From Crocinitomicaceae bacterium (lineage in GTDB: Bacteria > Bacteroidota > Bacteroidia > Flavobacteriales_D > Crocinitomicaceae), in assembly GCA_002696025.1 (NCBI GenBank), contig NZQU01000076.1:1-9554 (forward strand): DNA of 9,554 nt, read 5' to 3'. The notes under the pieces were generated by a model. It did no database searches, had not been told where the DNA came from, and saw nothing but the letters and a program-made list of their open reading frames with translations. The first letter of the stretch is position 1, and each line of letters begins with the position of its first letter. Shown one piece after another: positions 1 through 6,883 of the stretch. A program made the position numbers and the translations under genes.

Positions 1-767
1 TTTCTGCATGTGCAACATCAACCACTGCTATAATTGAAGCTTTTAATTATATAAAATGGGATAAGGCAGACGTGATAGTAACTGGTGGCTCTGAAGCTGC
101 TGTTATAGGTTCTGCTATGGGTGGGTTTTCCTCAGCAAAAGCTTTGTCTTCATTAAATGACCATCCTGAATCAGCTTCTAAACCATTTGATGTTGAAAGA
201 GATGGATTTGTAATGGGAGAAGGTGCTGGAGCTCTAATTCTTGAGGAATATGAGCATGCAGTTGCAAGAGGCGCTAACATATACGGTGAAATTGTTGGTG
301 GTGGTATGGCGGCAGATGCATATCATTTAACAGGAACACATCCAGAAGGAGATGGAGCTGTAATTGGAATGAATGAAGCGTTAAAAGAAGCCAATATAAC
401 CTCAGATCAAATAAACCATATCAACATGCATGCTACATCAACTCCATTAGGAGATGTTTCTGAATTAAAAGCCGTGAAAAGAGTTTTTGGTGAAAGAAAG
501 GATTTGCATCTTTCTGCAACTAAGTCAATGACGGGGCATCTTTTAGGAGCTGCTGGAGCTATTGAGGCAATTGCTTCTGTAATGTCATTAAAAGAACAAA
601 TAATTCCCGCTACAATCAACACAAAAAATATTGAACCTGAATTTGCTGATTCCTTTAGTTACCCATTAAATGAATCTCTTTCAACAGAGGTTAACTATGC
701 AATGAGCAATACATTTGGTTTTGGTGGTCATATAGCTACACTTATTATTAAAAGACATCAATGTTAA
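1..767 (+). CDS. fabF: 3-oxoacyl-ACP synthase II (FabF), 5'-truncated by the window
   Basis: This condensing enzyme elongates acyl-ACP with malonyl-ACP in cytoplasmic type II fatty acid synthesis. The reading frame is open from base 3 and enters at the active site: the first residues are SACATS, with the nucleophilic Cys encoded at 9-11. The rest of the catalytic triad is present: His in NMHATSTPLGD (429-431), and Lys and His in TKSMTGHLLGAAGAIEA (522-524 and 537-539). The glycine-rich FGFGG loop near the C-terminus is also there. About 254 residues are visible, which fits a normal protein of about 415 residues whose Cys lies near position 163, so only the upstream third is missing. The stop overlaps the next gene by 7 bases, suggesting translational coupling. 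One oddity is GFGGHI where the family usually has GFGGHN or GFGGTN. A specialised KAS of a secondary pathway is possible, but the sequence looks like ordinary FabF. Confidence 0.93.
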   Translation, partial: SACATSTTAIIEAFNYIKWDKADVIVTGGSEAAVIGSAMGGFSSAKALSSLNDHPESASKPFDVERDGFVMGEGAGALILEEYEHAVARGANIYGEIVGGGMAADAYHLTGTHPEGDGAVIGMNEALKEANITSDQINHINMHATSTPLGDVSELKAVKRVFGERKDLHLSATKSMTGHLLGAAGAIEAIASVMSLKEQIIPATINTKNIEPEFADSFSYPLNESLSTEVNYAMSNTFGFGGHIATLIIKRHQC

Positions 768-1690
768 AATTAAAGAACATTAATTTAACCTTTGATGAGC
801 CTTTATTAAAAGAAATTTCATTTAATTTAAAACCAGGTGAATCATTAGGAATTGTTGGCAAAAGTGGGGCAGGGAAATCTTCCTTATTGAAAATTATTGC
901 TGGATTATTAAATCCGGATCCCCAATCTGGAAGTATTTCTATTTATAATAATGATCTTCCAGTGCCTGCAACAATGTTGATTTATGGATATAATCAAATT
1001 CAACTTGTTGAGCAGAATTTTTCTTTAGATGCATATATGACTGTTTATGAAAACATGAACCTCAAAGCATCTGATTTGCCTTTTGATAAAAGAAAAGTAG
1101 AAATTAATAAAATTCTGAGATGGGTTAATTTGTTCAAAATATCTGATAGAAAAGTTGAGCAATTATCAGGTGGAGAACAACAAAGATTGGCTATAGCAAG
1201 AGCCTTAATAAAGAAACCCCTTGTATTGCTTCTAGATGAGCCATTTTCGCATTTGGATTCGGCATTGAAAGCTTCTTTGATATTGAGGTTAAAAGAAATA
1301 AGAGATAAATCTAACATATCTATGCTTATCGTATCACATGATGGTTCTGATTTATTGGCTTTGTGTGATAAAATAACACATTTAAAAAATGGAAAACTTG
1401 GCAAACATAAGACCCCAAATGAGTTTTATTATAAACCAAGATCCAAGGAAGAAGCAAAACTTTTTGGCCCTTGGAATATTTTAAAATTACCAAATCAGAA
1501 AATTTGTTTTAGACCCAATCAGTACACTATAGCTAAGGCAAATGATCATGGTATTGATGTTAGCTTTGAAAAAGCTTTATTTAAAGGTGCTTATATTGAA
1601 AATTTATTTAGCACTGATTATGGTTCAATTATTCTTTACAGTCAAAGTATAATGAATGATGTAAAAAAGATAAAAGTTGAAAATATTTAA
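761..1690 (+). CDS. ABC transporter ATP-binding protein with C-terminal TOBE-like region
   Basis: This is a cytoplasmic ATPase subunit of an ABC system. All nucleotide-binding motifs are present in order: Walker A GKSGAGKS (residues 33-40), Q-loop Gln near 85 in LVEQNFSLD, signature LSGGEQ (135-140), Walker B LVLLLDE (154-160) and the switch His at about 193 in VSHD. After residue 215 there is a tail of about 90 residues. Its TPNEFYYKPRSKEEAKLFG and CFRPNQY segments resemble the linker and TOBE domain of the spermidine/iron (PotA/FbpC) class, and a Bacteroidota family of stand-alone ATPases has the same layout. No permease or binding protein is adjacent, so the partner and substrate cannot be told. 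It overlaps fabF by 7 bases and the YihY-family gene by 14, so all three are probably one operon. The catalytic motifs look intact. Importer is the best class guess, but coupling to a non-transport role is not excluded. Confidence 0.88.
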   Translation: MLKLKNINLTFDEPLLKEISFNLKPGESLGIVGKSGAGKSSLLKIIAGLLNPDPQSGSISIYNNDLPVPATMLIYGYNQIQLVEQNFSLDAYMTVYENMNLKASDLPFDKRKVEINKILRWVNLFKISDRKVEQLSGGEQQRLAIARALIKKPLVLLLDEPFSHLDSALKASLILRLKEIRDKSNISMLIVSHDGSDLLALCDKITHLKNGKLGKHKTPNEFYYKPRSKEEAKLFGPWNILKLPNQKICFRPNQYTIAKANDHGIDVSFEKALFKGAYIENLFSTDYGSIILYSQSIMNDVKKIKVENI

Positions 1691-2567
1691 TTTTAAAAAT
1701 AAAGCAAAATCTGTTTTATCAATAACAAAACAGACCCTTATTGCTTATAAAGATGAACGTGCTTATTTTCATGGCGCCGCTATTGCATACTATGCATTGT
1801 TTTCACTTTTTCCATTATTGTATTTATTTCTTTCCATATTTAGTCGATTTATCGATCATTATAAAGTTGAAGCTATTATAAAATATATTCTAACTGATAA
1901 AATAGGCTTGAGTAACATTAGTGAAATCATGAATCTTATTAGTAAGTACAATTTTTCTAATCATAATTTATGGTATGAGATTCTTAGTTTTATAATTTTA
2001 ATTTTCATTAGTTCCTCATTTTTAATGTCATTGAGAAGAAGTATCAATGAGTATTTTGGAATGAATATCAAATTGAAAAGAAAATCAGATACTTTTTCAC
2101 AAAAAAGTTTATCAAGAATTTTTACAATTGTTTTCATAGGTGCTGTTGGAGCATTAATTATATTCCTATATCTTTTTCAATCCATCTGTTTTTCTTGGCT
2201 ATCAAATTACTTGTCATCTACTGATATCATTCAAACATATACCAGTTATATTTTGGATTGGTCCTTATCTTTATTGACCAATTATTTGATTTTTTTGTTT
2301 GTATTTAAATTTATGCACGATGCATTTGTTTCATGGAAAGTTGCTTCAATGGGTGCATTGGTCACTTCTTTTTTGCTTTTTGTTGGTCAATTATTAATTA
2401 AATTTTATCTAACAAATTATTTCTTTTTAGGTTCTGCTGGTATTGCTGGTTCATTGTTTGTTTTCTTAACCTGGGTTCATTTTTCATGTCAAATTATTTT
2501 TATTGGAGCCAAATTCTGTTCAATTTATGCTGATAGGGTTAATATTCCTATTCAATTTAAGTCTTAA
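1677..2567 (+). CDS. YihY/BrkB-family inner-membrane protein (TTG start)
   Basis: This is a polytopic inner-membrane protein of the YihY/virulence-factor BrkB family (the family once misnamed RNase BN), with no settled biochemical function. Six hydrophobic segments are visible at about residues 33-56, 99-119, 148-170, 195-214, 222-245 and 254-280. The family's N-terminal signature is clear (HGAAIAYYALFSLFPLLYLF), as is the last-helix pattern (FVFLTWVHFSCQIIFIGAKF). The length of 296 residues is normal. The start must be the TTG at 1677 or later, because an in-frame TAA lies two codons upstream at 1671-1673; no ATG occurs in the first 60 bases, and a later start would eat into helix 1. The 14-base overlap with the ABC ATPase gene implies coupled translation. 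A polytopic protein beside an orphan ATPase invites the idea of a partnership, but the YihY family is not known as an ABC permease. Confidence 0.88.
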   Translation: MKIFNFKNKAKSVLSITKQTLIAYKDERAYFHGAAIAYYALFSLFPLLYLFLSIFSRFIDHYKVEAIIKYILTDKIGLSNISEIMNLISKYNFSNHNLWYEILSFIILIFISSSFLMSLRRSINEYFGMNIKLKRKSDTFSQKSLSRIFTIVFIGAVGALIIFLYLFQSICFSWLSNYLSSTDIIQTYTSYILDWSLSLLTNYLIFLFVFKFMHDAFVSWKVASMGALVTSFLLFVGQLLIKFYLTNYFFLGSAGIAGSLFVFLTWVHFSCQIIFIGAKFCSIYADRVNIPIQFKS

Positions 2568-2576
2568 AAGACTTTT
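2559..2576 (+). terminator. Weak hairpin over the yihY-family stop codon
   Basis: AAGTCTT (2559-2565) pairs perfectly with AAGACTT (2568-2574), with the stop codon TAA at 2565-2567 in the turn, and the T run continues to 2576. A more realistic fold is a 6-bp stem with a TAAA loop. The shape is that of an intrinsic terminator ending the fabF-ABC-YihY unit. However, the stem is AT-rich and short and the U tract has only four bases, so termination would be partial at best. It overlaps the TTTG of the proposed rimO promoter. Confidence 0.3.
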
Positions 2577-2605
2577 GACATTCTGAATGTGTATGTTTAA
2601 ATTTG
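2574..2605 (+). promoter_or_regulatory. Bacteroidota-type promoter in front of rimO
   Basis: A TTTG (2574-2577) is followed after 20 bases by TAAATTTG (2598-2605). The pair matches the Bacteroidota sigma-A consensus (-33 TTTG and -7 TAnnTTTG, usually about 19-20 bases apart) at every defined position. The -7 element ends only 7 bases before the rimO ATG, so the transcript would start almost at the start codon and be leaderless or nearly so. The match is visible in the sequence; that it works as a promoter is inferred. Confidence 0.55.
2578..2590. promoter_or_regulatory. 13-base perfect inverted repeat in the rimO promoter spacer
   Basis: ACATTC-T-GAATGT is a perfect 6+1+6 palindrome that begins right after the -33 TTTG and lies wholly between the two promoter elements. 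That is where a repressor would block polymerase. I do not recognise it as the site of a named regulator. Palindromes this short do occur by chance in AT-rich DNA. Confidence 0.25.
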
Positions 2606-2612
2606 TCCTTCG

Positions 2613-3926
2613 ATGAAAACAAAAACCCTAAAAAAAAATAAAGTAAATGTTGTAACATTAGGTTGCTCAAAAAATATATTTGATTCTGAAGTTTTAATGA
2701 GTCAATTAAAAGCAAATACTTTTGAAGTTGAGCATGAATCTGAATCTGATGATTCTGAAATCGTAATCATAAACACATGTGGCTTTATTGACAATGCAAA
2801 ACAAGAGTCAATAGATACAATTTTGAATTTTACAGATGCAAAGAAAAATGGAAAGGTTTCTAAGGTTTTTGTTACTGGATGTTTATCTGAAAGATACAAG
2901 GGTGATTTAGAAAAAGAAATACCTGAGGTAGATGCATACTTTGGAACCAAAGAATTACCTAGGCTTTTAAAAACGTTAAAGGCTGATTATAAAAAAGAAT
3001 TACTTGGCGAACGCATCTTAACAACTCCAACTCATTATGCCTATTTAAAAATTGCTGAAGGTTGCGATAGACCTTGTTCTTTTTGTGCAATTCCTATTAT
3101 GAGAGGTAAGCATCGTTCAACACCAATTGAGGATCTTGTTTTACATGCCGAGTCTCTTGTTCAGAAAGGAGTTAAGGAAATCATGTTAATCGCTCAGGAT
3201 TTAACATATTATGGTCTTGATTTGTACAAGAAAAGAAATTTAAGTGAATTATTGAGGAAACTATCTGATGTTGAGGGTATAGAGTGGATTAGATTACACT
3301 ATGCATTTCCTGCAGGTTTCCCTATGGATGTAATTGATGTAATGAAGGAACGAAAAAACATCTGTAATTATTTAGACATTCCTCTTCAACATGGTTCAAC
3401 AAAAATCCTCAAATCTATGAGAAGAGGAATTACCAGAGAAAAAACAGAATTACTTGTCAATACCATTAGAGAAAAAATTCCTGATATCTGTATCAGAACA
3501 ACACTAATAGCAGGATATCCAGGAGAAACTGAGGAGGATTTTCAAGAAATGTACGATTGGGTAGAAAGAACAAGATTTGATAGACTTGGAATATTTACTT
3601 ATTCTCATGAAGAGAATACACATGCTTATAATCTTACAGATGATGTCCCAGACACAATTAAGCAATCACGTGCAAATAAAATAATGGAATTGCAAGCAGG
3701 TATAAGTCATGAACTTAACGAATTAAAAGTCGGAAATGAGTATAAGGTAATTGTTGATAGAGAAGAGAATGACCATTATATAGGAAGGACACAGTTTGAT
3801 TCACCAGAAGTTGATAATGAAGTTAAAATCTTAAAAGGACAAAATCATCTAAAAATAGGTTCATTTGTTAATACAAAGATAACTTCTGCAGATGTTTTTG
3901 ACTTAATAGGTGAACAACTAGCTTAA
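2613..3926 (+). CDS. rimO: Ribosomal protein S12 methylthiotransferase RimO
   Basis: This radical-SAM enzyme adds a beta-methylthio group to the conserved aspartate of ribosomal protein S12 (Asp88/89 in E. coli), using SAM and two 4Fe-4S clusters in the cytoplasm. The N-terminal MTTase domain carries three cluster cysteines: Cys18 in TLGCSKNIFDSE, Cys56 in NTCGFIDNA and Cys90 in VTGCLSER. The LGCSKN..DSE form separates RimO from the tRNA enzyme MiaB. The radical-SAM triad is CDRPCSFC (Cys151, 155 and 158), and the last 65 or so residues form the TRAM domain. The length of 437 is standard. The start follows the yihY-family stop by 45 bases and lies 7 bases after a TAnnTTTG element. An A9 run at 2630-2638 falls in codons 6-9. 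All key residues are present, so the enzyme should be active. Confidence 0.97.
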   Translation: MKTKTLKKNKVNVVTLGCSKNIFDSEVLMSQLKANTFEVEHESESDDSEIVIINTCGFIDNAKQESIDTILNFTDAKKNGKVSKVFVTGCLSERYKGDLEKEIPEVDAYFGTKELPRLLKTLKADYKKELLGERILTTPTHYAYLKIAEGCDRPCSFCAIPIMRGKHRSTPIEDLVLHAESLVQKGVKEIMLIAQDLTYYGLDLYKKRNLSELLRKLSDVEGIEWIRLHYAFPAGFPMDVIDVMKERKNICNYLDIPLQHGSTKILKSMRRGITREKTELLVNTIREKIPDICIRTTLIAGYPGETEEDFQEMYDWVERTRFDRLGIFTYSHEENTHAYNLTDDVPDTIKQSRANKIMELQAGISHELNELKVGNEYKVIVDREENDHYIGRTQFDSPEVDNEVKILKGQNHLKIGSFVNTKITSADVFDLIGEQLA

Positions 3927-3963
3927 TTAAGCTCAAAGGATTAAAGCATTTTGTTATTTTTAT

Positions 3964-3977
3964 AAAACAATTGTTTT
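3964..3977. repeat. 14-base palindrome just before the PorV-like gene
   Basis: AAAACAATTGTTTT is a perfect palindrome in the 54-base gap after rimO, ending three bases before the next ATG. A T run overlaps its right arm, so it could act as a weak terminator for rimO. Formed in mRNA, the hairpin could also mask the start of the next gene. I see no TAnnTTTG promoter in this gap, so the two downstream envelope genes probably depend on transcription from rimO. The 14-base palindrome AGCTTAATTAAGCT at 3920-3933, which contains the rimO stop, is nearby but lacks a T tract. Confidence 0.3.
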
Positions 3978-3980
3978 TAT

Positions 3981-4799
3981 ATGAGTAAAAAAGTTCACTT
4001 AATTCTATTTTTATTATTCATTTCTAACTTCAGCTATTCACAAGGTTGGTTGCCTATGGGTAGTAGATCACAGTCTCTTGCTAATTCAAGTGTGTGTTTA
4101 ACTGATATTTGGTCTTTTCATCACAATCCAGCAGCAACAGCAAATGTTGAAAATTTTGGTGTTGGTTTATCATATGAAAATAGATTTTTGTTAAAAGAAC
4201 TTCAATCACAAGGATTTGTTCTTGTTGCTCCGTTAAAAACAGGTGCGCTATCTGGTGGTGCTCAATCATATGGTTTTAACAATTACAGAACGTATCGTGT
4301 TGGAATGGGATATGCCCTTAATTTAACAGATGTATTAACTGCAGGAGTTCAATTGAACTATCATATGATTCGTTTGACACAACAATATGGGAATCATCAA
4401 ACAGTTACTGCTGAATTGGGTTTAATGGCCAAAATAACTGATGATTGGAACTTTGGCTTTAGTGTATTTAATTTGGGAAGAAACAAGTTGTCTGATTTTA
4501 TGGAAGATCGATACACAACAATGTTAAGGTTTGGAACTAGTTATCAGGTCTCTCGAATTGTTTTGTTGCTTGCTGAACTTGAGAAAAATATTGATTATCC
4601 ATTAAGATCAAAATTTGGGGTAGAGTATTCTCCTGCAAAACAATTTTTTGTTAGAGGTGGTTTTGCAACAGCTCCTATTGAATTATCATTTGGTATGGGT
4701 TATCGATTTATTGATGCTTTAATGTTGGATTTTGGAGCCGCTTATCATCAACAATTGGGGTGGAGTCCAAATGTTTCATTTTCATATCTATTTAAATAA
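3981..4799 (+). CDS. PorV/FadL-like outer-membrane beta-barrel protein
   Basis: This is a predicted secreted outer-membrane protein of 272 residues. The N-terminus is a clean signal peptide: positive MSKK, a hydrophobic stretch LILFLLFISNF, then SYS before Gln21, as is common in Bacteroidota. Mature residues 26-54 (GSRSQSLANSSVCLTD, then HHNPAATA) match the opening pattern of PorV/PorQ-like and UPF0164 barrels, in which a G-x-R, a small-residue run, D and NPA recur. The rest alternates hydrophobic and polar residues with repeated GxG and aromatic positions, as expected for antiparallel strands, and ends in FSYLFK. The gene overlaps the following HhH-barrel gene by one base (TAATG), so the two are translated together and may work together. 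PorV itself is a type IX secretion component, but this protein is shorter and no other type IX gene is visible, so I assign only the fold class. Confidence 0.72.
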   Translation: MSKKVHLILFLLFISNFSYSQGWLPMGSRSQSLANSSVCLTDIWSFHHNPAATANVENFGVGLSYENRFLLKELQSQGFVLVAPLKTGALSGGAQSYGFNNYRTYRVGMGYALNLTDVLTAGVQLNYHMIRLTQQYGNHQTVTAELGLMAKITDDWNFGFSVFNLGRNKLSDFMEDRYTTMLRFGTSYQVSRIVLLLAELEKNIDYPLRSKFGVEYSPAKQFFVRGGFATAPIELSFGMGYRFIDALMLDFGAAYHQQLGWSPNVSFSYLFK

Positions 4800-6883
4800 T
4801 GAAATATTTTTATTGTTTGACTTTTGTTTTATCTTCATTTGTCCTCTTTTCTCAGGACAAAACAGAAATCATTCAGCAAAGAATAGAATTTATATCAGAA
4901 CAATTACAAACAGAGGATATTGACCTAACAAACATAACACTTCAATTAAACTATTATTTTAGCCATCCATTAAATTTAAATTCTGCAAGCCTAGAAGAAC
5001 TTGAGGAACTAACACTCTTAAGTGCTGTTCAAATAAATGATCTATTATTACATAGAAAAAGGTTTGGCAAACTAATTTCAAAATATGAACTTCAATCTTT
5101 AAAATACTGGGACCTTCAAACTATTGAACTTCTTGCTCCATTTATTTATGTAGATGATAAACTTGACAACATTCATATATCGTTTAAAGAAGCACTTAAA
5201 CAAGGGAAATTTGAATGGTTTTTAAGATACCAACCTACACTTGAAGATAAGGCTGGATATGCTGATGTTCCAGATTCAATAATGGAAACATCTAATAATT
5301 TTTATCATGGAAATTCTGATAGATATTATTCAAGATTTAGATACACTTATAAAACCAATATTTCTATTGGTGTTACAGCAGAAAAAGATCCTGGTGAACA
5401 GTTCTTTAGAGGTGCTCAAAAAAATGGATTTGATTTTTATTCATTTCATGCATACTACAAAGGAGGAAAATACATTAAGTCTTTTGCACTTGGAGATTAT
5501 CAAATACAAATAGGTCAAGGTTTGAACATGTGGTCAAGTTATGCTTTTGGTAAATCTGCTGATATTTCAACAATGAAAAGAACAGCAATGCCAATTAGAC
5601 CATATACATCTGTTGATGAAAATAGGTATATGAGAGGGGCTGCAATTGATTTTGGATTTGGTAACTTTTCTTTGTTGACATTTGCATCTGTTAAAAATGT
5701 TGATGCCGTTACGATAGCAGATTCATCGATTGAAGATTTAGAGTTTGTTTCTACTATAAACCTTTCAGGTATGCATCGAACAAATTCTGAAATAGAAAAA
5801 CAAAATGGGCTTCAAGAATACATAGGTGGATTAAATTTACGTTATCAAAATAATGGATTAAAACTAGGTTTGGCAGCTGTTTATCAGGGTTATGATAAAG
5901 AGTTTAATAAAGAAATAAGGCCTTATAATCAATACGATTTTAGAGGAAAAGAAAACTTTTCATTTAGTGGTGATTATAATTATATATACAAAAATGTCAA
6001 TTTATTTGGAGAGATTTCAAAGAATAGATACAACCAAAACGATACAATTAAAGGGGGGCTTGCAATGGTTCATGGAGCACTAATATTTTTAGACCCAAGA
6101 TTGAGTTTGGGCATGCTTTACAGAAGTTATGACAAGGATTATAATACTTTTTATAATGCTGGGTTTTCTGAGGGGGGTAGAACTCAAAATGAAAATGGAT
6201 TTTATACAGGTCTAAATTTTAAGTTTAACAAAGCTTGGTCATTGAGTAGTTATGTTGATATATTTCATTTTTCATGGATGAAATATTTGGTTGACGCTCC
6301 TTCATCTGGTCATGAGTTTTTAATTCAGCAAACCTATAAACCAAATAAAATATTTAAAATTTATGCACGATATAGGCAGCAGTTGCGTCAGAAAAATAGT
6401 CGTGATTCAGACAATACAGTGACTGAAATTGAAGATGTTTTGCAAAGAAACTACAGAATTAATTTTGATTACAACGTCAATAAATATATAAAAATTAAAA
6501 GTAGGGTAGAGTATGTTTCTATTTCTAGACCTAGTAATACTCCAGAGGATGGAATTATTTTAACTCAAGATTTTATATATAAACCTAAAAGCATTCCTTT
6601 TAACCTTGCCATACGTTATGCTTTGTTTGATACAGATAGTTATGACACAAGGGTTTATACCTATGAAAATAATGCGTTATATGCCTTCTCTGTACCTTCG
6701 TATTACTATCAAGGTAGTCGTGCTTATGTTCTTGTAAGATATAAGTTTAGAAAGCACCTAGATATATGGATGAGATATGGAGTATTCTTATATAACAATA
6801 GACAATCAATCAGTTCTGGTCTAGAAGAAATTAAAGGAAGTAGAAGGTCAGACTTTATACTCCAATTGCGATTTACTTTTTAA
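4799..6883 (+). CDS. Outer-membrane beta-barrel protein with N-terminal helix-hairpin-helix module
   Basis: This is a secreted envelope protein of 694 residues. A signal peptide covers about residues 1-18 (CLTFVLSSFVLFS, then QD). Residues 57-115 form a ComEA-like helix-hairpin-helix module: LNLNSASLEELEEL, then IEYREEHG-like LLLHRKRFG, then YELQSLKYW and LAPFI. The glycines that make the DNA-contacting hairpins in ComEA (GIG) are replaced by LLSAV in the first and KYWDL in the second, so DNA binding is doubtful. From about residue 135 the protein is rich in alternating aromatic strands (WFLRYQP, YSRFRYTY, YARYRQQL, VLVRYKF) and ends in DFILQLRFTF. The terminal Phe is the usual barrel-insertion signal. 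It is translationally coupled to the PorV-like gene through TAATG. Its stop overlaps the convergent receptor gene by four bases. Large HhH-plus-barrel proteins are seen in Bacteroidota genomes, but I know of no assigned function. Confidence 0.8.
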   Translation: MKYFYCLTFVLSSFVLFSQDKTEIIQQRIEFISEQLQTEDIDLTNITLQLNYYFSHPLNLNSASLEELEELTLLSAVQINDLLLHRKRFGKLISKYELQSLKYWDLQTIELLAPFIYVDDKLDNIHISFKEALKQGKFEWFLRYQPTLEDKAGYADVPDSIMETSNNFYHGNSDRYYSRFRYTYKTNISIGVTAEKDPGEQFFRGAQKNGFDFYSFHAYYKGGKYIKSFALGDYQIQIGQGLNMWSSYAFGKSADISTMKRTAMPIRPYTSVDENRYMRGAAIDFGFGNFSLLTFASVKNVDAVTIADSSIEDLEFVSTINLSGMHRTNSEIEKQNGLQEYIGGLNLRYQNNGLKLGLAAVYQGYDKEFNKEIRPYNQYDFRGKENFSFSGDYNYIYKNVNLFGEISKNRYNQNDTIKGGLAMVHGALIFLDPRLSLGMLYRSYDKDYNTFYNAGFSEGGRTQNENGFYTGLNFKFNKAWSLSSYVDIFHFSWMKYLVDAPSSGHEFLIQQTYKPNKIFKIYARYRQQLRQKNSRDSDNTVTEIEDVLQRNYRINFDYNVNKYIKIKSRVEYVSISRPSNTPEDGIILTQDFIYKPKSIPFNLAIRYALFDTDSYDTRVYTYENNALYAFSVPSYYYQGSRAYVLVRYKFRKHLDIWMRYGVFLYNNRQSISSGLEEIKGSRRSDFILQLRFTF

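Noticed and set aside
1045..1404. 119-residue open frame opposite the ABC ATPase
   Set aside because: It lies antisense to the conserved signature and Walker B region, so its openness follows from codon constraints of the real gene.
3920..3933. Palindrome AGCTTAATTAAGCT over the rimO stop as a terminator
   Set aside because: It has no loop and no T tract after it, and the paired bases are mostly A-T. It is more likely incidental.
3941..3980. A separate promoter for the PorV-like gene in the 54-base gap
   Set aside because: The best -7 candidate is GCATTTTG, lacking the TA, and no TTTG is suitably placed before a better one.
4732..4923. Small + strand open frame spanning the junction of the two barrel genes
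   Set aside because: It overlaps both well-supported genes in another frame and has no protein-like features of its own.
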